Shown: piece by piece, positions 1-7,550 of the stretch | Layout: each line of letters opens with the position of its first letter | How positions within the stretch are numbered: position 1 is the stretch's first letter | Assembly: GCF_001273955.1 (NCBI RefSeq) | Contig: NZ_LIGI01000001.1 | Coordinates: forward strand, 2,981,484-3,021,827 | Direction of reading: 5' to 3' | From: Bacillus sp. FJAT-27245 | GTDB lineage: Bacteria; Bacillota; Bacilli; Bacillales; Cytobacillaceae | Length of the DNA: 40,344 nucleotides | Made by a program: the position numbers and the translations under genes | Notes under the pieces: model-generated | Database searches by the model: none | Told to the model about the DNA's origin: nothing | What the model saw: only the letters and a program-made list of their open reading frames with translations

Positions 1-1080
1 GCAAAGCAGAATAACCACGTTTCTTGGCCTTTTCTTAAAAAGAACCGCCATCAAAAGGATGATAAGTATCCCTGAAAGAGGCAGCGCATGCCTCGCTTTC
101 TCAATATTTTGGGCAAATAGGGCCCAAAGGAAGTAGGCGGAAAACAGCCAGGTAAGAGTTATTGTGAATTGGGTGGTGACCTTGTTTCCCCTCACTAACC
201 TACACAAGGAAATTACCGTGAGTATTCCAAGCAGAATGGCAATGATTAGTGAATGTGCGGAAAGACCTGTCCAAAAAATATTTCTTGCAGTGAGGGTATA
301 AAATCTTTCCCACATGGGTGCCGCTGAACTGGCAGCGGTTCCTCCCCATTCCTCAAAATGCCCTCCTGTAAACGAAAGCGCAAGTTTTAAAAATCCCGTT
401 ACGCTTCCCTCCGTGGCAATCAGCCCCGCAACCCAGATAAGCTGGAAGAGTATCGCGATGGCTCCGTACCGGATAAGCGCACCGGCCTTTAGAGCGCCGG
501 AACGCCATTCCCGCCAGAACAATAGGAGTAATCCCAGCGCAAAAGGAAGATAGGAAAGCCTGATTCCGAGCAGAATTCCAAGCCAGAATAAACTCGTGAT
601 GATGGTTTTTTTTGCTGGTTTTAAAAAAGCGGCTTGCAGGCTCCAAAGAAACCACCACAATGCGGCAAGCGCCGCGCCTTCGGACATCGGCTGGCTTACA
701 GAAACAAGCAGAAAGCTGGAAGTGAACAAAACCGCGGTTGCGAGGATGGTGTATGTTCCCGTTCCGAGCGACTTGAACAGCCTGTAGACGGGATACAGGG
801 CCGTGATGTAAAAAAGAGTATTGAACAGCGACAGCGCCTTCGCCGGGTTATCTGTTAGAGATGCGAAAAGTTTTCCACCAAGAATGAAATAAGGATACCC
901 CGGGAAATGTGGCTGCATGGCCAACAAGTCAAACCTGTTAATGGCCAGTGCAAAATCAGCCGCGTCAAAAGACGAGATATATGGATTCATATAGAAGAAA
1001 AGTGCAAATGCCGTAACGAGAATTGCCAGAAGAGAATACAGCTTAAGGGCATTCTCCGCGAGCGAACGGGAATTTTTCAA
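1..1080 (-). CDS. Polytopic membrane glycosyltransferase, GT39/PMT-like (3' end beyond window)
   Basis: An open minus-strand frame runs without a stop from 1080 to the window edge, giving at least 360 codons. The start chosen is TTG at 1080-1078, because GGTGAT, the 3' half of the Shine-Dalgarno complement, lies at the right distance upstream; the frame is also open further upstream (an ATG at 1242-1240 would add about 54 residues). After a short basic N-terminus the protein is a series of hydrophobic segments. The first external loop contains FDAADFALAI and QPHFPGYP, resembling the acidic/PHPPGYP signature of GT39/DUF2723-type glycosyltransferases that use polyprenyl-phosphate sugars. Known for the family: transfer of a sugar from a lipid carrier outside the membrane. 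Inferred: it could work with the GT2 enzyme at 3334-4104, which is not in the same operon. The acceptor is unknown. Confidence 0.72.
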   Translation of the reverse strand, partial: MKNSRSLAENALKLYSLLAILVTAFALFFYMNPYISSFDAADFALAINRFDLLAMQPHFPGYPYFILGGKLFASLTDNPAKALSLFNTLFYITALYPVYRLFKSLGTGTYTILATAVLFTSSFLLVSVSQPMSEGAALAALWWFLWSLQAAFLKPAKKTIITSLFWLGILLGIRLSYLPFALGLLLLFWREWRSGALKAGALIRYGAIAILFQLIWVAGLIATEGSVTGFLKLALSFTGGHFEEWGGTAASSAAPMWERFYTLTARNIFWTGLSAHSLIIAILLGILTVISLCRLVRGNKVTTQFTITLTWLFSAYFLWALFAQNIEKARHALPLSGILIILLMAVLFKKRPRNVVILLC

Positions 1081-1274
1081 AACATCACCATCTTTACTGA
1101 AATAAATGGGCTGCCTATTAAACTTGCGGAAACCTTGGACTTGATTGGGTTGGCTTACCGGGAACCTGTCAAGAACACGAGGCTTCTTTGGACGGAAAGC
1201 TTTGGGATGTGGTTGTGTAACATGAATGAATCCCAGCTTCATTTGGACACTGAAGTTGTGGAAACCCTATTTGC

Positions 1275-1390
1275 TGTCCAAACATCGGGCTTCTTTGGAC
1301 ACGCGCCATTCGAAAATTCACTTGGCTGTCCAAACATTAGACAACTTTGGACACGTACCCTTTGAAAATTCACTTTGATGTCCAAACCAT
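1275..1390. repeat. 52-bp tandem repeat with hairpin in each unit
   Basis: Two full units start at 1275 and 1327 and a third begins at 1379, an exact 52-base period. Each full unit opens with TGTCCAAACAT, has TTTGGACAC 19 bases later (8-bp stem TGTCCAAA/TTTGGACA with an 11-base loop), and ends with GAAAATTCACTT. Degenerate half-units (TTTGGACAC at 1242, CTTCTTTGGAC at 1185) extend the array leftwards. The array lies in the 457-base space between the GT39-like gene and the FTR1 terminator, just upstream of the former. The loops differ between units while the stems are kept. I see no convincing gene in 1081-1537. Confidence 0.8.
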
Positions 1391-1493
1391 GAGCATCTTC
1401 ATACTCAATCGCCCCATTTTTTCAAAAACCTCCGCATAGCCTGTAGATCAGAATATCAAATAGATTACCACAAAACGGGGACATCAGAATGCC

Positions 1494-1525
1494 AAAAAGT
1501 ACAAGGCAGCCGCCTTGTACTTTTA
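1494..1525 (-). terminator. Terminator of the FTR1 operon
   Basis: A perfect 13-bp stem (AAAAGTACAAGGC / GCCTTGTACTTTT) with the 4-base loop AGCC lies 14 bases beyond the FTR1 stop. The T-tract is built into the stem, so it could work in both directions. Confidence 0.8.
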
Positions 1526-1537
1526 AACTAAACATCA

Positions 1538-2458
1538 TTATTTCGCTTGTGCTTCAGTTGGGTTAGCAGCCTTGAAATGCCTTTCTTTGGCGGGGGCTTT
1601 CTTTTCCCCAGAAGAAGTGAGCAGATAGATCGCCACGAAATAGCCGATGTAGGCGAGCACTTCCTCGATTGAAGGCATTGAAGAGTAGCCGAACAGGGCT
1701 TTCAGGAAGATGCCAACATCACCCGAAATGAGCGGCGTTGTTCCAGTATCGCGGACAAAATGCATGTAGTCGATCGGATGCTCCGGCATGAACCAGGTGA
1801 TATCGTACACATGCGGCATAACGCTGCCGATCAGGTTAATATCCTGCATCATTGAGATAGCCTGGACGAGCAAGCCGGCTGAAATCAGGATAATGAACGC
1901 GCCCGTAACCTTGAAGAATGTCTTGAGCGGCACTCGCATTGTTCCGCGGAAGAAGAAGTAGCAGACAACGGCTGCAATCAATGCACCTGAGATTGCCCCC
2001 CAGCCCTGCATCGCGGCTCCGATATTCCCGCCAGTAATCGCGGCGAAGAAGAAGACTGTTTCAATCCCTTCCCTAAGGACAACGAGGAATGAATGGATAA
2101 CCATTCCGATGATATTTCCGGTCGAAATGAACTTGTTCATCTTTCCTTCCATATTGCCCTTTATATCCTTGCTGTGGGCGGCCATCCAGAAGACCATCTG
2201 GGTTAACAGGATTGTGGAAACGACCATGATCCCGATTTTCAGGTAAATTTCACTGCCCATTGCCGCAAAGCCGGTGAACACGACCTGGAAAAGGATCGCG
2301 ACTCCGATACTCGCCACAACGGCAAGCCCCGCTCCCAGCCATACATATTTCGTATACTGCTTCTGGTTCACCCTCTTCAGGTACGTGGTAATAATCCCTA
2401 CAATCAACAAGGCTTCCAACACTTCACGGAAGGTGATCAATAATGCTTGTATTTCCAC
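1538..2458 (-). CDS. FTR1-family iron permease (EfeU/YwbL-like)
   Basis: A 306-residue, roughly seven-helix membrane protein carrying both hallmark iron-binding motifs of FTR1/EfeU permeases: REVLE at residues 11-15 and REGIE at 129-133. In this family the glutamates coordinate iron during import through the cytoplasmic membrane. The GTG start is set by GGAGGAG nine bases upstream. The C-terminal tail is hydrophilic and Lys/Ala-rich. It lies 47 bases behind the membrane-anchored protein at 2506-3264 and should share its Fur-controlled promoter. In B. subtilis the permease is co-encoded with EfeO and the peroxidase EfeB; neither is in this window, so the source of oxidation and the periplasm-side donor here are open questions. 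Confidence 0.93.
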   Translation of the reverse strand: MEIQALLITFREVLEALLIVGIITTYLKRVNQKQYTKYVWLGAGLAVVASIGVAILFQVVFTGFAAMGSEIYLKIGIMVVSTILLTQMVFWMAAHSKDIKGNMEGKMNKFISTGNIIGMVIHSFLVVLREGIETVFFFAAITGGNIGAAMQGWGAISGALIAAVVCYFFFRGTMRVPLKTFFKVTGAFIILISAGLLVQAISMMQDINLIGSVMPHVYDITWFMPEHPIDYMHFVRDTGTTPLISGDVGIFLKALFGYSSMPSIEEVLAYIGYFVAIYLLTSSGEKKAPAKERHFKAANPTEAQAK

Positions 2459-2505
2459 AGCTGCTTCTCCTCCTGCCGTCCATTACTCCGCCCAACCGGC
2501 GCGGT

Positions 2506-3264
2506 TTATTTTTTTCTTTTTCTGGCTGTATAAATGACTACTCCAACAATCACAGCGGCAATCAGGATGAGCGGAATCCAGTTTCTCAGGTTTGAAACAT
2601 CGGTCCAATCCTTTTTCCCGCTATTCGATTCAACTTCACTTGCGCTTTCGGAAAAATGCCCCACCTCAAGGTTCTTGATTTCGAATTGCTCCTTGAGTGC
2701 TGAAAGGATATCGTCTTTCCTTTTAATAAATTCATCAAGGTTGGGTTCTTTCTTGCCTACCCCAAAAAGTCCGGGGTTTCCAAGCGATTCAAGCGCAACA
2801 TTGAAATCATCGCGTATCTTTTTATCTGTCGCCGGGTCCTTTGCCTCTACTTTTGGCGAAATTGCATCGTAGGTCGCAAAACCCTTGGCAAGCAGCTTTT
2901 TGCTAGTATCAAATTGTTCAAAGTTCTTTTCGATGCTCTCCAGCCGCCTTGCAATATTCAAAACAAGCAGTTTTTCCATATTTTCAATCGCCTGGATCTT
3001 TTCTTTCTTATCAAGGTTCTCCTGAATAATGCTGCCAGGCTCAGGGCCCATATGCATATCAATTTCTTCCCTCACAGTAGCGAACAACGCAAGGGCATCT
3101 TTATAATTCGGAGGGTTCTGGTTTAATTTCACAACCATTTGTTTATAAACTTCGGCTACCTTCTCCTCGTTCGGGTCGCCATACGAATAAGCTTGGACTC
3201 CGTTTGCCGGAATTCCAGTGAGAATGAAAATCAATACGAGGCAAAAAAAAGAAAATCTTTTCAT
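2506..3264 (-). CDS. Secreted, membrane-anchored helical protein, probable FTR1 partner
   Basis: 252 residues. The N-terminus is a signal peptide (basic MKR, hydrophobic core, cleavage likely after VQA near residue 25). The middle is a charged, helix-rich extracytoplasmic domain with several Glu/Asp/His (HMGPEPG around residue 92). The C-terminus is one transmembrane helix (IPLILIAAVIVGVVIY) followed by the positive stop ARKRKK. It is thus displayed outside and anchored at its C-terminus. ATG start with GGGAGGG upstream. It is the first gene behind the Fur box and is followed by the FTR1 permease. I do not recognise imelysin (EfeO) motifs. Inference: it captures or delivers iron to the permease, comparable to the extracellular N-terminal domains found fused to some FTR1 proteins. 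Confidence 0.75.
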   Translation of the reverse strand: MKRFSFFCLVLIFILTGIPANGVQAYSYGDPNEEKVAEVYKQMVVKLNQNPPNYKDALALFATVREEIDMHMGPEPGSIIQENLDKKEKIQAIENMEKLLVLNIARRLESIEKNFEQFDTSKKLLAKGFATYDAISPKVEAKDPATDKKIRDDFNVALESLGNPGLFGVGKKEPNLDEFIKRKDDILSALKEQFEIKNLEVGHFSESASEVESNSGKKDWTDVSNLRNWIPLILIAAVIVGVVIYTARKRKK

Positions 3265-3287
3265 CTAATCTGTCCCTCCCAATGACA

Positions 3288-3316
3288 ATGATAATGATTA
3301 TCAACTTCATTGTCAA
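3288..3316 (-). promoter_or_regulatory. Sigma-A promoter overlapped by a Fur box (FTR1 operon)
   Basis: On the minus strand TTGACA and TATCAT are 17 bases apart. A perfect 7-1-7 Fur palindrome, TGATAATGATTATCA, lies at 3289-3303 over the -10 and spacer. An outer 9-bp dyad TGACAATGA/TCATTGTCA (3283-3315) encloses it. The arrangement predicts strong repression by Fur when iron is plentiful. Confidence 0.88.
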
Positions 3317-3333
3317 TCCAACTTAAAAGGTTG

Positions 3334-4104
3334 TCATTTAATTTTCATATTTCCAGTCACATGCATGCCATCTTCCGTCCTCTTTTGCTCCGGAATCCTG
3401 TCTACTTTTACTACCGGCTTCCTCATTTCACGGACAATCGCCGGCAGGACGGATGTCATATACGCCTTGAATTTAATGAATGATTCGCCCGTTTCCCTTA
3501 CCTGGTAACGGATTGGGATTTCCTTCATCCGGAAGCCCTTCCTCAGCAAATTCAACGTAATAACCTGGGCGTAATTGTAATCATGCTCAATTTCGGCATG
3601 CTCCATCGCAAGCCTCGAAAAAGCCCTCATTCCGGATTGCCCATCATAAATCCACCGCCCGAGCAGGATGGACTGGAGCATGGTGAAGCAATAGTTGCCG
3701 ATCCTTCTGTTCCAGCGCATCCCCTTAATCGTCCCGAGGAAACGTGAACCCATTACATAATCGGAATTACCCAATAGAATCGGTTCCACGAGGTCGGGAA
3801 TCTGGTCGGCCGGGTATTCGTTGTCTGCATCAATCATAACCCCGATATCGGCGCCAAGCTCCACGCAAAGCTGGAGGCCCTTCCGGACAGCCGCCCCAAG
3901 GCCCTGATTTTTTTTAAAAGAAAACACATGGTCGGCACCCGCTTTTTTCGCAACGGAAACCGTATTGTCGGTTGAGCCGTCGTCAATGACGAGCACTTCC
4001 ACTTCAACGGCCGAATTGAAGTGGCGGGGAATTTTCCTGATCACGTGAGGTATTGATTCTTCTTCATTATGGGCTGGCAAAAACACAACAATTTTCCTTG
4101 TCAT
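3334..4104 (-). CDS. GT2 glycosyltransferase, polyprenyl-phosphate mannose/glucose synthase-like
   Basis: 256 residues, GT-A fold glycosyltransferase family 2. Visible motifs: LPAHNEEESI near the N-terminus, VIDDGSTDNT at 39-48 (nucleotide-sugar binding), the metal-binding DAD at 92-94, and MGSRFLG. It resembles DPM1-type dolichol-phosphate mannose synthases, which move a sugar from a nucleotide donor to a lipid phosphate on the cytoplasmic face. The DAD is followed by NEYPA. Unlike many bacterial relatives it has no C-terminal transmembrane hairpin. It is the last gene of a four-gene operon and overlaps the phosphatase gene by 4 bases (ATGA), implying translational coupling. The sugar and the lipid are inferred, not visible. 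Confidence 0.88.
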   Translation of the reverse strand: MTRKIVVFLPAHNEEESIPHVIRKIPRHFNSAVEVEVLVIDDGSTDNTVSVAKKAGADHVFSFKKNQGLGAAVRKGLQLCVELGADIGVMIDADNEYPADQIPDLVEPILLGNSDYVMGSRFLGTIKGMRWNRRIGNYCFTMLQSILLGRWIYDGQSGMRAFSRLAMEHAEIEHDYNYAQVITLNLLRKGFRMKEIPIRYQVRETGESFIKFKAYMTSVLPAIVREMRKPVVKVDRIPEQKRTEDGMHVTGNMKIK

Positions 4105-5561
4105 TTCACTGCATCCCTTCTAATTGCCTCCGTCAAAATCGGTCCGCGGCTATGCGATGGGAACGGGGCGCCAAGGAGATAGGCGATCGTCGGGGCAAGT
4201 GAAACAAGGCTCCGTTTTTCATCAATCCGTTTCCCCTGCTCAATGGCCGGGCCGTGCATAAAGAAGGGCACATATCTTTCCCCCTCATCGAGATGGCCGT
4301 GCCCCCCGATTCCGTCAGCCTGGCCATGGTCGGCGCAGACAATGAAGGTTGCATTTTCAAGCTTCCCTTTTTCTTTGAGCCAATTGTAATATTCCTCAGC
4401 GAGCGCATCGGCCTCTTCAATTTTTTCAATGTACTCATCGTACAGGACGCCGCGGCTGTGCCCAATCTGGTCCGTGCCGATCAGCTGGATAATTTGGAGA
4501 TCCGGATCTTTTTCATCCATGATCATTTTCGCCCGCTCGATTATATTCCTGTCTGCCTTGTCCTTATGCATAACTGCGGTCACCGTGTCGACATCCCTTT
4601 CACCGAAAGAATCGACAAGATGGGCAATGCCCAATAGCGATCCCTTTTTACCCACTTTCCTAAGTGAATCGAAAATGCTCTCCACTTTAAGGCCAAGCTT
4701 CCAAACCATATTCGAAGTAATCCCATGTTCAAACGGATATGTACCGGTAAACATTGATGAAAAACAGACGACAGTCCTTGCCGGATAGACCGTTTCCATC
4801 AGGCTGTAGTCTGTGCCATTTTTGCGCAAATTATCAAGGAATGGCGTATTCGCCTGCTCAAACCGCTCCTTGCGCATCCCATCGATGACAAAGACGATGA
4901 CCCGGCTATTCACCGCACCGGACACCGGCGCTTCAATATCCCTTGTGTAGGCGGAATACGGTGCTGGTTTCCAGTCAAATAAATACTTATGCAAAATGAA
5001 GGCGAAAACAAGGATTCCCGCGTAAAACAGAACAAGGGGCCCCATTTCGGCAAACCCACGTGCGGGCAGGCCGGCCGCATAGTCCCAAACGAGTAGAATG
5101 AGCAGGAATTTTGGCAGCTGTTCCTGTGCATTCCCGCTCGTGGAGTCGCTGTTTTTCAGCACGAGTTTCCAGAAACGGGTAAAATTCAGCCAGTCCGTGC
5201 CGATTCGAAGGTGATAATAAAGCGTTCCCCAGAAAAAGACCGTGAAAAAGAAATATAGCCCGATCGAAAGGAAGATAAGCGGATAATTTACATGGTGCCA
5301 GTACAGCAGGAATCCAACGAGCGGAATCCAGAGATAGTTCCTCATAAATAAAGGAAAATCATAAATAAAATAAAGAGCGAGAAGCGGAATGACGGCCAAA
5401 AAGCCAACCAGCAAATCCGCCAAATACCCATCCTGCCCAAGGCGTGGAAGGCTGTAAATCAGCATTGTGCCGACCGTGAAAATAGGCGTGAACGGTTTGC
5501 CTTCATTTAATAGATTCCAGCACCTCGCCGCGAATTTTTCAAAAGCAGAAGCTTGTTTCAT
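4101..5561 (-). CDS. Membrane alkaline-phosphatase-superfamily phosphodiesterase
   Basis: 486 residues. The N-terminal 195 or so hold about five hydrophobic segments; the rest is a phosphodiesterase/nucleotide-pyrophosphatase-type domain. Active-site elements visible in order: Asp227 in VFVIDGMR, the nucleophile Thr263 in YPARTVVCFSS, TGTYPFEHGI, IGTDQIGHSRG (Asp and His), CADHGQADG and GGHGHLDEG. These match the two-metal site of the NPP/PglZ side of the superfamily. Known chemistry: hydrolysis of phosphomono- or diesters, sometimes phosphotransfer. Both ends overlap neighbours by 4 bases (ATGA), with the UPF0104 gene upstream and the GT2 downstream. Inference: it trims or transfers a phosphate-linked head group on an envelope glycolipid. 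The substrate cannot be read from the sequence. Confidence 0.87.
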   Translation of the reverse strand: MKQASAFEKFAARCWNLLNEGKPFTPIFTVGTMLIYSLPRLGQDGYLADLLVGFLAVIPLLALYFIYDFPLFMRNYLWIPLVGFLLYWHHVNYPLIFLSIGLYFFFTVFFWGTLYYHLRIGTDWLNFTRFWKLVLKNSDSTSGNAQEQLPKFLLILLVWDYAAGLPARGFAEMGPLVLFYAGILVFAFILHKYLFDWKPAPYSAYTRDIEAPVSGAVNSRVIVFVIDGMRKERFEQANTPFLDNLRKNGTDYSLMETVYPARTVVCFSSMFTGTYPFEHGITSNMVWKLGLKVESIFDSLRKVGKKGSLLGIAHLVDSFGERDVDTVTAVMHKDKADRNIIERAKMIMDEKDPDLQIIQLIGTDQIGHSRGVLYDEYIEKIEEADALAEEYYNWLKEKGKLENATFIVCADHGQADGIGGHGHLDEGERYVPFFMHGPAIEQGKRIDEKRSLVSLAPTIAYLLGAPFPSHSRGPILTEAIRRDAVK

Positions 5562-6511
5562 GTAGCGTTTCCTCCAGTCCTACCCTTTTTGCGAAGCCGC
5601 CAGATTGTTTTAAAAGGTGTAAAAAATAACAGCGCAACCCCCGCCGCATATGAAAAAACAAATTTATATCCATGGCTGACCAGGGCAACCACATATGCCT
5701 TGTCGGCAGGAAATTGAAAGCTTGCAAGAGCAATCGCCATAATAGATTCATAAGTCGCGATTCCGCCCGGGGTAATTTGGAAAACCTGGCCACCGACGGT
5801 AACGGAATTGACCCAAACCGCCTGGATTGGCCCGAGCGGGTTCCCTATCGAAGCCGCTACCCCTAAGACGACTGCCCCTTCCAATAGCCAGCTGGCAATA
5901 GTAAGCATGGCAATCGGGATAAACCTTCTTGGTGTAAAAGCCTGCCTTACCATCGACAAGTGCTTTGTAAAGAAAGACGGATAAAACCGATAAAGAACAT
6001 AAGCGGACAAAAATGCCATGATGATGCCTGCACTAAACGCCCACTCGGGAATCGCAACAACAAAGCTCTTCTTTAAAATAAGGATGCCGGCCGCCGAAAG
6101 CAGCAAGAGGATGAAAATGTCCAACAAGCGAAGGACAATGACCGAATGAGCGGATTCATCAGCTTTAATATGCTTTTCCTTTTGGGTAAGCAGCCCGATT
6201 CGGAAAGCGTCCCCGATTTTGACAGGAAATAGATGATTGACTGCCAGGCTGAGAAGGATCGCCTGCAGGCAGCTGCCAAACCTTGCCCTGTTTCCTAGGT
6301 AAAGCCTCCATGCTGCCGCCCTGAAGGAGAATGACAGGAAATACGCGATTGTCACGCTAATGATAATGAGCGGATTTTCAAGAAAAAAACCCGCCAGTCC
6401 GGCACGAATCTCTTCTCCGCTGAAGTGCCGGGCAGACAAGTATAAGAACACAGGCAGGAAAAATAACCCGCCGGCGTACAGAAGCCCCTTTTTCCCGAGT
6501 CTATTTTTCAT
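5558..6511 (-). CDS. UPF0104 / lysylphosphatidylglycerol-synthase-TM-like (flippase-like) protein
   Basis: 317 residues, about eight hydrophobic helices. Two signatures of the YbhN/UPF0104 family are present: LFPVKIGDAFRIGLL in the first half and ITPGGIATYES in the second. The same membrane domain occurs in MprF and fused to archaeal GT2 enzymes such as AglD, and flipping of lipid-linked substrates has been proposed. The ATG at 6511 is preferred over one 42 bases upstream because it overlaps the epimerase stop by only 11 bases and begins a typical positively charged N-terminus (MKNRLGKK). Second gene of the four-gene operon; its stop overlaps the phosphatase start. Confidence 0.85.
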   Translation of the reverse strand: MKNRLGKKGLLYAGGLFFLPVFLYLSARHFSGEEIRAGLAGFFLENPLIIISVTIAYFLSFSFRAAAWRLYLGNRARFGSCLQAILLSLAVNHLFPVKIGDAFRIGLLTQKEKHIKADESAHSVIVLRLLDIFILLLLSAAGILILKKSFVVAIPEWAFSAGIIMAFLSAYVLYRFYPSFFTKHLSMVRQAFTPRRFIPIAMLTIASWLLEGAVVLGVAASIGNPLGPIQAVWVNSVTVGGQVFQITPGGIATYESIMAIALASFQFPADKAYVVALVSHGYKFVFSYAAGVALLFFTPFKTIWRLRKKGRTGGNAT

Positions 6512-7448
6512 GGCGCTTTGCCCATTCGACTGTCCTGGCGATGCCTTCCTCAAAGCTTATTTGCGGGGAATACCCAAGTTCCCTTTTTGCCTTTGTAATA
6601 TCAGCCCATGTAAAATCGACATCGCCAAGCCTCCTTCCGGCCCGAAGCACCTTTGCCCCGGAAAAATGCCCCGCCAGGGTATCGGCTACTTTTTCAATTG
6701 AAATCGGCTTGGCGGAACCTAGATTATATGTACCATTTCCTTTGGCTTTTTTAACGGCCAAAACAATCCCGTTCACACAATCATCAACATATGTATAATC
6801 CCTCGCTGTTCCTCCGCCATAGAGGGTGATTGGCTCGTTGCGGATCATACTTTTAATAAATCCCGGTATCGCCATATCCGGCCTACCCCATGGGCCGAAT
6901 ACGGTAAAGAACCTGAGGATGGTCATCTGGAAGCCATACAGGGATGCATACGCATGGCAAAAGGATTCCGCGCCGTATTTTGCCGCGGCGTATGGAGATA
7001 CAACCCGCCCTGTGGCCATTTCTTCCGTTGCGGGAATATTGGGAAGATCGCCATAAACGGAGGACGAGGAAGCGAACAGGACATGCTTCACATTCGTTTC
7101 CCCTGAAAATTTCAGCACATTGATTGTCGCTTTTATATCATAATCGACATATTCCTGCGGGGCGGCGAGCGATTTTTGGACCCCGGGTATCGCGGCCAAA
7201 TGAATGACACAGTCTGCCCGGAACTTTTTAAAGATTAAGCCCACTTCTTCCTCGTCGGCCAGCAACCCTTTTTGGAAAAAGGAAAAACTCCCAGCCTCCC
7301 TGGCAAAATCAAGCTGCTCCCTTTTCCTTTCAGGCGAGTAGTAGGGGTGGAATTCATCGATAACAGCTAGTTCATGGCCTTCCTTCAGAAGTGCCCTGAC
7401 TAGATGCGAGCCGATAAACCCGGCACCACCCGTAATTAGGATTTTCAT
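6501..7448 (-). CDS. NAD-dependent sugar epimerase/dehydratase (extended SDR)
   Basis: 315 residues, extended short-chain dehydrogenase. It has the NAD-binding GGAGFIGSH at 7-15, the FASSSSVYG serine block at 126-133, and the catalytic YAAAK (Tyr153, Lys157). These are the hallmarks of UDP-sugar 4-epimerases and nucleotide-sugar dehydratases, with overall similarity to UDP-glucuronate/UDP-glucose epimerases. The ATG at 7448 directly precedes KILITGG and has AAAGAGG upstream; 15 extra codons in frame further up are not needed. First gene of the envelope operon. Presumed role: supply of the nucleotide sugar used by the downstream GT2. The exact sugar is unknown. Confidence 0.9.
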   Translation of the reverse strand: MKILITGGAGFIGSHLVRALLKEGHELAVIDEFHPYYSPERKREQLDFAREAGSFSFFQKGLLADEEEVGLIFKKFRADCVIHLAAIPGVQKSLAAPQEYVDYDIKATINVLKFSGETNVKHVLFASSSSVYGDLPNIPATEEMATGRVVSPYAAAKYGAESFCHAYASLYGFQMTILRFFTVFGPWGRPDMAIPGFIKSMIRNEPITLYGGGTARDYTYVDDCVNGIVLAVKKAKGNGTYNLGSAKPISIEKVADTLAGHFSGAKVLRAGRRLGDVDFTWADITKAKRELGYSPQISFEEGIARTVEWAKRHEK

Positions 7449-7500
7449 TAACCAAACGCCTCTTTCATCTATGTAATGGATGCCGCCGGGCATGAAAATA

Positions 7501-7533
7501 GGAAAAACCTTGCTTGGTTGACAAGGTTTTTCC
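7501..7533 (-). terminator. Terminator of the helical-repeat lipoprotein gene
   Basis: A 12-bp stem GGAAAAACCTTG/CAAGGTTTTTCC with a 9-base loop lies 18 bases beyond the lipoprotein stop. It separates that gene from the epimerase operon. Confidence 0.7.
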
Positions 7534-7550
7534 GGATTTGTTTACTCAGA

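Noticed and set aside
353-658. Minus-strand 101-codon frame
   Set aside because: It is an out-of-frame shadow of the membrane protein that reads through 1-1080.
907-1365. Plus-strand 152-codon frame
   Set aside because: It runs across the antisense of the GT39-like gene and the 52-bp repeats, has no ribosome site, and its protein is not coherent.
1275-1390. CRISPR array
   Set aside because: The 52-base units are repeated as a whole with only small loop differences. There are no unrelated spacers of constant length and no cas genes nearby.
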